Source of the DNA: Spiroplasma endosymbiont of Diplazon laetatorius
GTDB lineage: Bacteria; Bacillota_I; Bacilli_A; Mycoplasmatales; Mycoplasmataceae
Length of the DNA stretch: 64,000 nt
Reading direction: 5' to 3'
NCBI RefSeq assembly: GCF_964019625.1
Contig: NZ_OZ026458.1
Span: 124,001-188,000, forward strand
Numbering within the stretch: position 1 is the stretch's first letter; every line of letters begins with the position of its first letter. Shown here piece by piece: positions 11,117-21,426 of this stretch. The position numbers were made by a program, and so were the translations under genes. The notes below the pieces were generated by a model. That model saw only the letters and a program-made list of their open reading frames with translations, made no database searches and was not told the DNA's origin.

Positions 11117-11150
11117 AATTCAAATAAGTGTTTTAATAAAATAAAAAAAA

Positions 11151-11159
11151 TGTTATTAT
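11151..11159 (+). promoter_or_regulatory. Extended -10 promoter for tRNA-Lys/Leu
   Basis: TGTTATTAT fits an extended -10 box 19 bp before tRNA-Lys. Only a poor -35 (TTTTAA) lies 17 bp upstream. Confidence 0.45.
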
Positions 11160-11177
11160 AAATGTGTTAATTTTAAC

Positions 11178-11253
<76 letters not shown>

Positions 11254-11258
11254 TTCAT

Positions 11259-11343
11259 CCGGAATTGGCGGAATTGGCAGACGCACCAGACTTAGGATCT
11301 GGCGTGGTAACACGTGGGGGTTCAAGTCCCTTATTCCGGACCA
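11259..11343 (+). tRNA. tRNA-Leu (TAG)
   Basis: 85-nt class II tRNA with a long variable arm, acceptor CCGGAAT / ATTCCGG, anticodon TAG, encoded CCA. Confidence 0.95.
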
Positions 11344-11354
11344 TAAAGAAATTT

Positions 11355-11375
11355 AATCACGCAAGTGATTTTTTT
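11355..11375 (+). terminator. Terminator after tRNA-Leu
   Basis: Hairpin AATCAC / GTGATT with loop GCAA and a T-run. Confidence 0.8.
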
Positions 11376-11401
11376 ATTTTTCAATTTAATTCAATTAATT
11401 G

Positions 11402-11430
11402 TTGCAATTAAAACTCAAACTATATATATT
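11402..11430 (+). promoter_or_regulatory. Promoter for NCS2 permease leader
   Basis: TTGCAA (11402-11407), 17-bp spacer, TATATT (11425-11430). Transcription would start near 11437, ahead of the short ORF at 11457. Confidence 0.5.
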
Positions 11431-11456
11431 GTTTTTTAGGAAATGTTAGGGAAATT

Positions 11457-11558
11457 ATGAGAAAAAATATTTTATTAATAAAAGTAAATAAAATGAAATC
11501 AAACAAATCTTTGATTTCTCTTTCTTTTCAATTTTCTGAACTATTTATATTAAATTAA
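11457..11558 (+). CDS. Putative 33-aa leader ORF upstream of NCS2 permease
   Basis: A short frame (begins MRKNILLIKVNKMKSNKSLI) runs from ATG to TAA between a promoter and a terminator-like hairpin, about 60 bp ahead of the nucleobase permease. The codons cover a 9-bp hairpin (arms at 11495-11503 and 11510-11518, GAAATCAAA / TTTGATTTC) followed by a pyrimidine-rich run. Its ribosome site is weak (AGGG). It may be a regulatory leader peptide or may be untranslated; composition alone does not decide. Confidence 0.35.
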   Translation: MRKNILLIKVNKMKSNKSLISLSFQFSELFILN

Positions 11559-11587
11559 TCAACCATTTTTATTGGTTGATTTTTTTT
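11557..11587 (+). terminator. Terminator/attenuator hairpin before NCS2 permease
   Basis: Perfect 9-bp stem AATCAACCA / TGGTTGATT, 7-nt loop, long T-run. It lies between the short leader ORF and the permease ribosome site at about 11608, so it either ends a short upstream RNA or acts as an attenuator. Confidence 0.75.
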
Positions 11588-11619
11588 ATAAAAATTCAGT
11601 AGAGATAAAGGAGAATAAT

Positions 11620-13035
11620 ATGGAAGAAAATCAAAAAATAGATCTTGTTCTTGAACCACATCAAAGACCCAAAAGTATTGGGAAATGAGCTACTCTTTCA
11701 TTGCAACACGTTTTTGCAATGTTTGGAGCCACTGTTTTGGTTCCGATGGTTATAAACCAATTGGCAGCTCCAGATGAAGTCATAAACATATCTATGGCAT
11801 TATTTTGTTCTGGTGTAGGAACATTAATTTATATAGCTTTAACAATGGCGAAAGTACCAATTTATCTTGGAAGCAGTTTTGCTTACATGACTGTGTTGGG
11901 AACTGGTTGAAAGGATTGAGGAAACTCTATATTTATAGCTGTTTTTGCTGTAGGTATAGTTTACATATTAATGGGGTTCATAATTCATTGAACAGGTGTA
12001 AAGTGAATTAAAAAAGCTTTTTCACCTGTAGTTGTAGGGCCAATTATCATAACAATTGGTTTAAGTGCTGTTCCAAGTGCTTTAGGTAATATAGGATTTG
12101 CTTCAGGTACAGGAAGCAATGGAGCTAATGCTTGAGGTGATTACCCTCAATGATTAGCTATTATAATTGGGGTAATTACATTCTTGGTTGCAACAATTTG
12201 TATGTTAAAAGCAAAAAACTTTTTAAAAGTAGTACCAATCTTAATGGCTCTTGCTATTGGTTACTTAATATCAATAATATTGCATTTCAGTTTAACTAAA
12301 TATGGATATCACATAATGGATACAAGCTACATTACAGATACAAGTAATTGAGAATGATATCCAAGTTTTAAAGCGGTTTGAAAAGTGGAACCCAAAACAA
12401 TAGGGCCAGCTCTAGTAGCAATCGTTCCTATTGCTATGGTTACAATGGTTGAACATTTAGGAGATCACATAAACATAGGAACAATGACTGGAAGAGATTT
12501 TATAAAAGATCCAGGCATTAGCAAAACATTAATTGCAGATGGTGTTGCTATGAGTTTTGCAGGTTTAATAGGTGGACCTGCAAACGCTACTTATGCAGAA
12601 AACACAAGCGTTGTAGGATTAACTAAAGTAGCTAGTGTTTGAGTTACTGGTTTAGCTGCTGTGTTTGCCATAATAATGAGCTTTATAGCTCCTGTGAATC
12701 AAATAATAAGAATGATACCAGCTCCTGTAATGGGTGGTATAAGTATTATGCTGTTTGGTATGATTGCGTCAAATGGAATCAAAATTATGATGGATGCAAA
12801 AGTAGATTTGAAAAATGCTAAAAATTTAGTTGTAATTTCAATTATATTAGCAATTGGAGTTGGAATGTCAATCATGAAAAAAGATATTCAAATATCAAGT
12901 TTCAAAATAACAGGATTATTCCTAGCAACACTTTGTGGTGTTTCGCTTAACTTACTTTTACCAAATCATGATAACCTTGGAGTATTGAGTATATTCAAAA
13001 GAAAAAACAAGGACAATAAAAAGGTTAAAAAATAA
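11620..13035 (+). CDS. Uracil/xanthine permease, NCS2 family
   Basis: A 471-aa inner membrane nucleobase transporter with about 12-14 hydrophobic segments. Family signatures are clear: LQHVFAMFGATVLVP at the start of TM1, PVVVGPIIITIGL, VTMVEHLGDH in TM8, GGPANATYAENTSVVGLT in TM10 and an APVMGGISIMLFG segment near the end. TM10 resembles the UraA/PyrP branch (NTSVVGLT), so uracil is more likely than xanthine, but this is inference. ATG at 11620 follows AAAGGAG. A leader with hairpins precedes it. Confidence 0.93.
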
Positions 13036-13037
13036 TT

Positions 13038-13070
13038 AAAAAATGATTCTAATAACTAGAATCATTTTTT
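13038..13070 (+). terminator. Terminator after NCS2 permease
   Basis: Long stem AAAAAATGATTCTA / TAGAATCATTTTTT with loop ATAAC. Confidence 0.85.
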
Positions 13071-13132
13071 AATAGATTTCCTAAAAATCACTATTTCCTT
13101 TATAATCTATATTAGTAAATCGAGGTGAAAAT

Positions 13133-13966
13133 ATGAAATTAAAAGAAAATGTTCTTATTTTTTCTGACTTAGACGGTACTGCTCTAGCAAGTGACCACAA
13201 ATTTAGTGAAGTAACAAAAGAAATAGTTAAAAAAGTTTATGAAAAAAACTATTATTTCATACCTGTTACTGCAAGATGTACTATGGATACATTTGAACAA
13301 CAAGCAATTTATTTAGGTTTGGATAAACTTAAAGGAATAGCGGCTGCAAACAATGGTACTCATATATATGACTTTAAAGAAGAAAAATGAATCAAAAAAG
13401 AATACATCACAAAAGAATCTTTAAAAGAAGTTTTTGAAACTACTTTTGGAAAAATAGGTAAATATAAAGTTCACTTTATTGGCGATGACATTTATTACGT
13501 ATATGGTGAGGGTGAAAACTCAAGATACTGAAGTGATATTATGGGAACTGACTATAAAGTTATAGAAAATTTTGAAGATATCCAAAAAGATATAAATCAC
13601 ATAACTGTAATTTTAGAAAAAAACCCAACAGATAAGAGTGTAGATGAATTTTATAAAGATTTCTCTGGTATAAGCAATGAACTTGATATAATTAAATATA
13701 CAGATAGAGTTTATGAGTTGGCTATAAAGGGAATTCACAAAGGATCTGTAGTTAAAGAAGTCTTAAATCATCTTAAGTTAGATGAATCAAATACAACAAC
13801 ATTTGGATTTGGAGATAGTTTTAACGATTTTGAGTTAGCTGCGCAAGTAGATAACTTCATAGCAATGGAAAATGGCTTGGAAGAGCTAAAAAATAAAGCA
13901 ACATATGTTACAAAAACAAATGACGAAAATGGTGTTGCTGATTTTATTGAAAAAAATATAATATAA
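13133..13966 (+). CDS. HAD-superfamily (Cof-type) phosphatase
   Basis: A 277-aa cytoplasmic hydrolase. The N-terminal motif I FSDLDGTALASD holds the catalytic Asp pair; motif II Thr follows VTAR; the C-terminal motif IV is GFGDSFNDFEL, then ATYVTKTNDENGVADFIEK, as in sugar-phosphate phosphatases of the Cof/YcsE group. The exact substrate is not predictable. A TATAAT at 13101 is the likely -10. It is followed 15 bp later by trxA, probably in one transcript. Confidence 0.9.
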
Positions 13967-13981
13967 GAGGAGAAAAAAATT

Positions 13982-14287
13982 ATGGCAGTAAAAGTAATTG
14001 AAACAGTAGAAGAATTTGACTTAGAAATAGCAAAAGAATCAACAGTTGTTGATTTCTATGCTGAATGATGTGGACCATGTAAAATGATGGCTCCTATCTT
14101 TGATTTAACTTCAAATGAAGAAACATCAGTAAACTTCATTAAAGTTGATACAGATAAATTACCAGAAGTGGCAAAAAGATATAACGTTATGTCTATACCA
14201 ACTCTAATTTTATTTAAAGATGGAGAAGTTACAAAACAAAACAGTGGATTTATGTCAAAAGATATTTTAAAACAATTTGTAAAATAG
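13982..14287 (+). CDS. trxA: Thioredoxin
   Basis: A 101-aa dithiol oxidoreductase. The active site WCGPCK lies at about residues 29-34, with Trp encoded by TGA; FYAE precedes it, and the cis-Pro loop is SIPTLILFKDGE. It lies between two HAD phosphatase genes (15 bp and 12 bp gaps) with GGAG ribosome sites before each. Its reductase partner may lie elsewhere; the flavoprotein at 52398 lacks the redox CxxC of a true thioredoxin reductase. Confidence 0.96.
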
Positions 14288-14299
14288 GAGGAAACAAAA

Positions 14300-15115
14300 G
14301 TGGTTAAATTAATAGCGCTCGATGTTGACGGAACATTAGTTAAAAAGAAAAATTTAGTATCAAAGGTAAATATAAAAGCAATTAATGAAGCTCGTGAACA
14401 AGGCGTTAAAATTTGTATTGCAACTGGAAGAAATATATCTAGAGCTATGAAAGTAGCAAAAGCAATCGGAATTGATTTGGCACACGAATATGTTATTACT
14501 CTTAATGGTGGAGCTACTTATAAATATGAAGGTACAGCAAAACCAAAATTAATTGAAGAACATTTATTTGAATTAGAAGACTTTAAAATAATTTATGATA
14601 AAGCAAAAGAATATAAATTAAGTACTTTTAGTTATGCAAAAGATCCTGGGGTATCTTATGTTGTTAAAAAGAATTTATTCACATATGTTCTTAAAAAAGT
14701 ATCAGGAAGAAAATTGGTTAAGTACAATAGAGATACAATAACTGATACATCTTACAAAATTATTATTTATGGTAACAAAAAAGGTATAGCTAAAATAAAA
14801 GAGGATTTAAAACCTAAAGAATACGAAATGTTTTCTTGAAGTTATGTTCCTCATTCTTCAAATATTGAAGTTAATCCAAAAGGTGTTGATAAACTATACG
14901 CTCTACAAAATGTAGCAAAAGAATATGGTATTGACGCTAAAGACATTATGTTCTTTGGGGATGGCGACAATGATATGAGAGCTATAAAGTGAGTTGGTCA
15001 TGGTATTGCCATGGGTAACTCTAAAAAAGATCTTAAAGAGATTGCAAAAAATCAAACAAAATCAAACAAAAAACATGGTGTAGGTTACTACATTAAAAAA
15101 GAATTATTGAAATAG
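14300..15115 (+). CDS. HAD-superfamily (Cof-type) phosphatase
   Basis: A 271-aa cytoplasmic hydrolase starting at GTG 14300 behind a strong AGGAGG-like site. Motif I is LDVDGTLVKKKN, then ATGR as in motif II, and motif IV FFGDGDNDMRAI with the AMGNSKKDLKEIA helix. It is related to, but clearly different from, the phosphatases at 13133 and 48698. It ends the trxA operon before a terminator. Confidence 0.91.
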
Positions 15116-15139
15116 ACACATTTTATATGTGTTTTTTTT
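15116..15139 (+). terminator. Terminator after HAD phosphatase
   Basis: Hairpin ACACAT / ATGTGT with loop TTTAT and a T8 tail. Confidence 0.75.
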
Positions 15140-15176
15140 ATTTTCATAATTTTTATAAAAAAAAATAAAAAATATA

Positions 15177-15182
15177 TATAAT
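15177..15182 (+). promoter_or_regulatory. -10 box for pot leader/operon
   Basis: TATAAT within an AT-rich tract, 19 bp before the ribosome site of the leader ORF. No convincing -35 box; a long A-tract lies upstream. Confidence 0.45.
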
Positions 15183-15214
15183 TATCTTATGTAAAAAACA
15201 AAAGGAGAATTACT

Positions 15215-15340
15215 ATGAAATTACAAAGTGTAATAAATATAAATCAATATTTAATTTCAGAATGATTTAATGTAGTAATAACTCGTGTTGAATGATTTGA
15301 AAAAGTTTTAGAGACAGAAATGCTCCTCCTGATTGCGTAA
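15215..15340 (+). CDS. Putative 41-aa leader peptide upstream of potA
   Basis: A short ORF (starts MKLQSVININQYLISEWFN, ends ETEMLLLIA) has a very good ribosome site AAAGGAG at 15201 and two in-frame TGA Trp codons. Its stop codon (15338-15340) sits inside the 5' arm of a 7-bp hairpin (GCGTAAT 15335-15341 with ATTACGC 15355-15361) that precedes the potA ribosome site. A terminating or stalled ribosome would hold this hairpin open. The position ahead of a polyamine transporter operon suggests a regulatory leader, which is inference. Confidence 0.55.
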
Positions 15341-15361
15341 TCCAATTTTAATAAATTACGC
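15335..15361 (+). promoter_or_regulatory. Leader hairpin before potA
   Basis: Stem GCGTAAT / ATTACGC with a 13-nt loop. The leader stop codon is in the 5' arm. It is followed by an AT-rich stretch with a T6 run near 15375, then AAAGGAG of potA, so it could act in attenuation or in initiation control. Confidence 0.5.
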
Positions 15362-15397
15362 GTTAAAAATTTAATATTTTTTAAAGGAGAACATATT

Positions 15398-16456
15398 ATG
15401 AACAACAAAAATAATATTTTAGAGATTAGAAATCTTACTAAAAGTTATGATGGAAAAGTTGTTTTAAAAGGTGTTGGTTTTAATATTAGAGAGGGTGAAT
15501 TTATCACTCTTTTAGGACCATCTGGTTGTGGAAAGACTACTACTTTAAATATAATCGGAGGAAGAGAAAAACAAGACTCTGGTGAAATATTATTTGAAGG
15601 TAAGGATTTAACACCTATACCAAGTAACAAAAGACAGATTAATACAATCTTTCAAAATTACGCACTTTTCCCTCATTATGATGTTTACGATAATATTGCT
15701 TATGGATTAAGAATTAAAAAAATGAAAGAAGACTTAATTACAAAAGAAGTTATGCAATATATTAAGAAATTTTCATTAGAAAATATGGAAAATAAAAGAG
15801 TTCATGAACTAAGTGGTGGGCAAAAACAACGTGTTGCCATCGCAAGAGCTCTTATTTTGAAACCCAAAATTTTACTTCTAGATGAACCGATGTCAGCTCT
15901 TGACGTTCAATTAAGAAAAAGAATGCAAGATGAATTAAAAGAGCTACAAGAAGAAATAGGAATTACTTTCATCTTAGTTACTCATGATCAAGAAGAAGCA
16001 CTTACTTTAAGTGACAGAATAGTTGTTATGAATGATGGACAAATCCAACAAATTGGATCACCAGAAGAAATTTATAACGAACCTGAAAACAGATGAGTTG
16101 CTAACTTCATTGGTGTTTCTAATGTTATCGGTGATGGTGAGTTTGTAAAAGATTTAAAAGTTAAATTCGACGGTAAAGAATTTGACTGTACAGATAAAGG
16201 TTTTGGAGAAAACGAAAAAAATATAGATATAGTTTTAAGACCTGAAGACTTACAAATTCAAGGACCTAATAAAGGATTTTTCAATGGTATAGTTGAAAAT
16301 ATTATCTTTAAAGGTGTACATTACGAAATAACTGTTAAAACAGAAAACAGAAACTATGTAGTTCATACAACTGAATTCCATGATTTCGACAAAGAAGTTT
16401 CTATTAAATGAAATCCAGAAGATTTACATGTAATGTGAAAAGAGATAGATGAATAA
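15398..16456 (+). CDS. potA: Spermidine/putrescine ABC transporter ATP-binding protein
   Basis: A 352-aa ATPase that powers polyamine import. Walker [10 protein letters not shown] (about residue 40), Q-loop FQNYALFPH, signature [15 protein letters not shown], Walker [12 protein letters not shown] and H-loop VTHDQEE are intact, and the C-terminal 100 residues form a TOBE-like regulatory part (VLRPEDLQI). It overlaps potB by 8 bp and heads the operon potA-potB-potCD. The PotCD product with its solute-binding part supports the polyamine assignment. Confidence 0.95.
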
Positions 16457-17459
16457 TTTAGATAACGAAAAAGACATTATTGAATTACAAAATAATGTTG
16501 AAGTTGAAAAAGAATTAGACGATATTGAAAATATTGAATCTGAAGGAACAGAAATAGAAATAGAAATACCAAAAATTAAATTTAAAGATAAAATTGCAGA
16601 TTTTAAAATAGTAAAAGGTTTAAAAGGAAAAGTTTGACCAATAATGTTACCATTTATGGTTGTTATGGGATTTTTAGTTGTGCTTCCTTTACTTGGGATT
16701 ATTATTTTCTCAATAGTGGAAGCAACTGGAAATAGTATTAAATTTAAATTAGATTTTACAAACTTTGTGAAACTTTTAACTTCAGGATCTATTTTATATG
16801 TAATGTTTTTATCTTTAATGTATGCCTTTGTAGCTAGTTTGATATGTGTTGCATGCGCTTATCCAATCGCACTAGTGATGACTCAACTTAAAAATAAAAT
16901 GCTTGCAAAAAACGTTTGAGTATTAGTTACTCTACCAATTTGAATAAGCATGATTTTAAAAATACTTGGACTAAGAAGTTTATTCTTAATAATATCTCCA
17001 AGCGCTTTAGGAACTCCAATTGCAGTTATTATTGGAATGGTGTATATGTTTTTACCATTTGCCATTTCACCAATTTACAATGCAATTGAAAATCAAGATA
17101 GAAATTACTACCTAGCTGCTTTAGATTTAAAAGCAAGTAAGTCAAAAGCTTTTTGACATACAACTTTTAGACAATCATTGCCAGGTGTATTTGCTGGATT
17201 TACCCTAGTGTTAATTCAAGCAGCAACATCACTTTTAATTGTTAGATATATGGGTGATGGAAAAATAAATTTAATAACAACAATAATTGAAAATTACTTC
17301 TTTAGGGGTACTGACTTTACTTTCGGAGCTACAATTGCAATAGTTTTAGCACTGCTTTTATTTGCAATTATGGGGATTATGAAATTAATCTCAAATAAAT
17401 TTGAAGTGAAAGGAGCATCAAAAAAATGAAAAAATTCATCAAATCAAGTTACTTCTTAA
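16449..17459 (+). CDS. potB: Spermidine/putrescine ABC transporter permease
   Basis: A 336-aa inner membrane permease with an unusually acidic, Glu/Ile-rich N-terminal extension of about 60 residues before the first of six membrane segments. The EAA loop is present (LAALDLKASKSKAFWHTTFRQSLPG region, about residues 220-245). Reading TGA at 17427 as Trp extends the protein by ten residues (ending NSSNQVTS) to TAA at 17457, so it overlaps potCD by 34 bp. A standard-code reading would end it wrongly at 17429. Confidence 0.92.
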
Positions 17460-20400
17460 TAATGATGTTATTTATCTATTTTCCAATAGCTATAATGATA
17501 CTTTTTTCATTCAATGCTGGAAATAGTACAACACAATGAAGTGGATTTAGTTTAGAGTGATATGCAGCTCTTGTACAAAACTCACCATTTATTAAATCAA
17601 TTACAGTTTCTCTTTTTGTTGCCATGGTATCTACAATTATTTCTTTAATAATTGGAATGATGGCAGTTGTTGGTCTTACAAAAATCAGACCAAAAGCATC
17701 AAGAAATTGAGTAAGAATAGCAAATATACCATTAGTAAATGCTGATGTTATTACAGCAGTTGGTTTAATGTTATTATTTGTTCTTGCTGGAGTAAAATTT
17801 GGAATTATAACTTTAATTGCAGCTCACGTTTCATTTAACGTGCCCTATGTAATTATTACAGTACTTCCCTTTATGAATAGAATTGATAAAAATATACTTG
17901 AAGCTTCAAAAGATCTTGGTGGTAACCAAAGACAAACTTTCTATAAAGTTATTCTTCCAATATTAACACCATGTATTATAACTGCAGCTGCAATATGTTT
18001 TGCAATGAGTTTTGACGATTTTATTATTTCTTACTTTACAGGTGGAGGACAAACAAACGTTTCAACTTTTATTTATACTGCAAAAAGAATGCAACCTTAC
18101 ATAAATGCTTTTGGTACATTATTGGTAGCATCTATTGTATTTATTATTTTGGTTTGAAATATAATTCAATTTTCAATTCAAAAATCAAAAGATGTAAAAT
18201 TACAAATCAAAAAAGGTGAATACAAAATTAAAACTATTAGTAAAATAGAAAATGAAATTAAATATTTACAAAAATGTCTTTCAACTGGAACAAAAATTGA
18301 AAGAAGTAAAAATTTAAAATTACTTGCTCAATATAAATTATTAAAATTTCAACTTAAAATATTAAATGCAAAAAATAATAATAAAAAAATAAGTCGACTA
18401 GAATGAAAAAAAGAATTAATTAATGATGAGATAAGAAGTGAAAAAAGATACTTTACTGTATTTAAAAAACTTAACATCAAAAAAGCTCAAATTGAATCAA
18501 AAATTGAGAAAATGACAAATGATAAAAAAATTAAGAAATTTGAACAAGTTCTAGTTAAGTTGGACAGAAAAATAAACAAATATGAAAAAGAAATAGAATG
18601 AATCAATAACAGAAATGAAATGGATAAAGAAAGATCTTTAGAAATAGGACAACAAGTTATTGAATTAAAAGAAGAGCTTGCAGGATTAGAGAATCCAAGT
18701 TCAAAATTGGTTTCTTGATATAACAAAAAAATCAAAGCACTTTCAATTAAAAGAGATAGTTTGCTTGAAGGAAGAAACCAATACAAACTTAGAGTTACTC
18801 TCGAAAAACTTGCAACAATGCAAAAAGAGAATCAAGAAAAAAGTGAAGCTAAATACAAACAATTTATGGAAATAAAAAATAAAGTATTTAGAAAAATATC
18901 TTTAGTAGAATCAATTGATAAACAAATTAGTTTATTAGATAAAGACGAAGCAAATTATGCTGAAAAATTATCTGATCTACAAATATTAAGAGAACAAAAA
19001 TTAAATGACGCTAAAGATGATTTAAATTCTAAGTTAAATGATAAAGAACAAAAACTAGAAAAAGTAAACAATTATGTAAAAGCTAAAAAGGATAAATACT
19101 TCCCGGATGTTTTACAAGAAGACTATGTTCCTAAATCAAATAGATGAATTAAGAGAAATTGAAAACAATTAACAATGGGTTCAGCGCTTTTAGCTTCATT
19201 TTCACTTTTAACAACAGCTTATGTTATGAATAATATTTATGACTTAGTTATTGGAAACTGAGGAAGTTATATAGATCCTGCTTTAATTACTAAATTTGAA
19301 AAAGAAACAGGCTATAAAGTTAATTATCAACAATATGACTCAAACGAATCACTTTATAACAAAACTTATACTTTTAGTTACGACATTATGGTTCCAAGTG
19401 ACTATATGGTGGAGAAATTAGCTACAGAAGGTGCTTTACAACCTATAGATTGATGTAAAGTTAATGTTATAGAAAATCCTATTGATAATTACAAGGAATG
19501 TAAAGTTTCTGAAGAACAATTAGAAAAAGAATGACCAGAAAAATTAGAATATGTTGATTCTTTAAAAGAAGTTCATAAAGAAAGTAAATTTAAAGATGCA
19601 GAAGGTCTAGAATCAGATTTATTAGATTATTCAATTCCTTGATTTTGAGGGGATGTAAGAATAGTTTTCAATCTTGCAGATTATATTGATGGAAACTTTG
19701 TTTATAATGCTGAATTGGTTAAATTCTTAGAAGAAGCTAAAGTAATTGAGGAAAATGAAAAGAAAAATAAAGAAAATGAACCTTACTTGGTTCTGGAAGA
19801 TAACCTTTCATGAGACATTCTTTGACAAGCAGCAGACAAAGGGTTCAATTTAGCTCTAAATGAAGATCCTAAAAATGTATTTATGTATGGATTCCAAAAA
19901 TTATACGGAAATGTTGAGGCCGAAGAGGGCTTAACTGTTGGTGAAGGAACTAATGAAAAAGAACTTTCAAAAAAAGCACAAGTGGATGCTGTTTCAAAAG
20001 AAATTGAAACACTAATAAGCAAAAGAAATGTTGGACTTTATGGAGATCAGTTAATGGATAAAGTACATGATAAGGACTTTGACATAGCTGTAATGTATAA
20101 TGGTGACTTAATATATGCTGTTTCTGATGATTATGAAGAAAGTGGCGGAGAAGAAGAATCATTATTTAGTGAACAAAAAGAAGGTTTCAAATTTTCTGTA
20201 GTATCAGGGGTTCCTGGTAAAGAAATGTCAACTAAAGTCAATGGGAATCTAAACAAAGAATCAACAAACTTATGAAGTGACAATCTAGTTATATCAAGTG
20301 GGAACAGACACTTAGATGCAACTTATAAATTTATAAATTTCATTTACGAAAAAGAAAGTCAAAAACAATTAATAAATGAAACAGGTATGCCTACTGGATT

Positions 20401-20551
20401 TAAGGAAATGATTGAATTTGGAAAAGAACAAGGCAATGAATGATATAAATGATTTGAGCCATCTAAAAAAGGAAAAGCATTTGGTTTCAATGAAAAAATT
20501 GACAATTATCTTGTTGATAAATTTAATCAAATAATTTCTACAAAACATTAA
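17426..20551 (+). CDS. potCD: Fused polyamine permease and substrate-binding protein PotCD
   Basis: One 1041-aa protein. Residues 1-250 are a PotC permease (six hydrophobic segments, EAA loop ASKDLGGNQRQTFYKVILP). Residues about 255-570 are a long Lys/Glu-rich coiled-coil region. A hydrophobic segment follows near residue 585 (MGSALLASFSLLTTAYVM), and the rest, about 450 residues, is a PotD-like binding protein (LVIGNWGSYIDPALITKFEKETGYKV; later IPWFWGDVRIVFN and NETGMPTGFK). The C-terminal domain should face outside, tethered to the membrane. Fusion of PotC with PotD is known in mollicutes, where a free periplasmic protein would be lost; the very long charged spacer is notable. Starts inside potB. 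Confidence 0.93.
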
Positions 20552-20618
20552 TATTTAAATAATTTTTTAACAATATTATATTAGAATCTATTTGTATATG
20601 ATTGAGGGAGAAAATATT

Positions 20619-21359
20619 GTGAAGTTAACTTTATTGGATGGACAAATTGTTTTTTATGAAGAACCCAGGACTGTTTTGGAAATAGCAAAAGATATTTCAG
20701 AGGCGCTTGGTAAAAGATGTGTAGGGGCACTTATAAACTCAAGTTATATTGTTTCTTGTTTTACAGAAATAAATAAGGATTGTAAAATTGAGTTTATAAC
20801 AGAAAGACATGACCTATATTATCAAATTGTAAATTATACAGCTAAATTAGTAACTATTTTATCTTTGGTTGAACTATATCCTGATCTTGAACCAATCGTT
20901 CAAGATGGCGATAATTCAAAACTAGAATTTAATTTATATTATAATGGTAAACATAAAATAGAAGAAGCTGACTTTGAATTAATTGAACAGGGTGCAAAAA
21001 AAATCATTAATGAATCCTATTCGATTGAAAATTATGAAGCTAGCAAGTATGAATTTATATCTAAATATAAACAATTAAACATTAGAGGAAATGTAGATGA
21101 ACTTATAAAAAATGTTGAAAAAAAATATATATCATTTCCAGTATTAAAACTAAATGGAGAATCATTCTTTAGTCTTTGTGGAACTTTAAAAAACACAAGT
21201 GAACTTTATGAAATAAAAATAACTAAAGTAGAAGATTACTTATTGGATGATGGAAAAGACAATGTTTTAATTCAACAAATACATGGAATAGCTGCTTCTA
21301 GTGAAAAGGAATTTAATGTTCTTAAGAGAGAACTTGAACTAGATAAAGTGGCAATTTAA
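20619..21359 (+). CDS. Stand-alone ThrRS N-terminal-like protein (TGS plus degenerate editing-like domain)
   Basis: A 246-aa protein, GTG start at 20619 chosen because GAGGGAG lies 8 bp upstream. Residues 1-62 form a TGS domain (KLTLLDGQIVFYEEPRTVLEIAK). Residues 63-240 follow the N2 second domain of threonyl-tRNA synthetase in order (ELYPDLEPIVQDG, FELIEQGAKKIINE, FFSLCGTLKNT), but the catalytic HxxxH is gone (NYTAKLV where ThrRS has HSTAHLL) and the RGPH segment is missing. There is no aminoacylation or anticodon domain. It is thus unlikely to edit tRNA; an RNA-binding or regulatory role is conceivable. It stands alone after the pot operon and ends at a good terminator. Confidence 0.75.
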   Translation: MKLTLLDGQIVFYEEPRTVLEIAKDISEALGKRCVGALINSSYIVSCFTEINKDCKIEFITERHDLYYQIVNYTAKLVTILSLVELYPDLEPIVQDGDNSKLEFNLYYNGKHKIEEADFELIEQGAKKIINESYSIENYEASKYEFISKYKQLNIRGNVDELIKNVEKKYISFPVLKLNGESFFSLCGTLKNTSELYEIKITKVEDYLLDDGKDNVLIQQIHGIAASSEKEFNVLKRELELDKVAI

Positions 21360-21370
21360 ATATAAAAATT

Positions 21371-21392
21371 AAAAACCCGCAAGGGTTTTTTT
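21371..21392 (+). terminator. Terminator after ThrRS-like gene
   Basis: Hairpin AAAAACCC / GGGTTTTT with loop GCAA and further Ts. Confidence 0.88.
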
Positions 21393-21426
21393 GTTTTATT
21401 AATTTCTAGTTTTTGTATTTTTTTAG

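Noticed and set aside
11376-11620. Purine (guanine, adenine or 2'-dG) riboswitch before the NCS2 permease
   Set aside because: I see no three-way junction core or loop-loop kissing pair of that class; only two simple hairpins.
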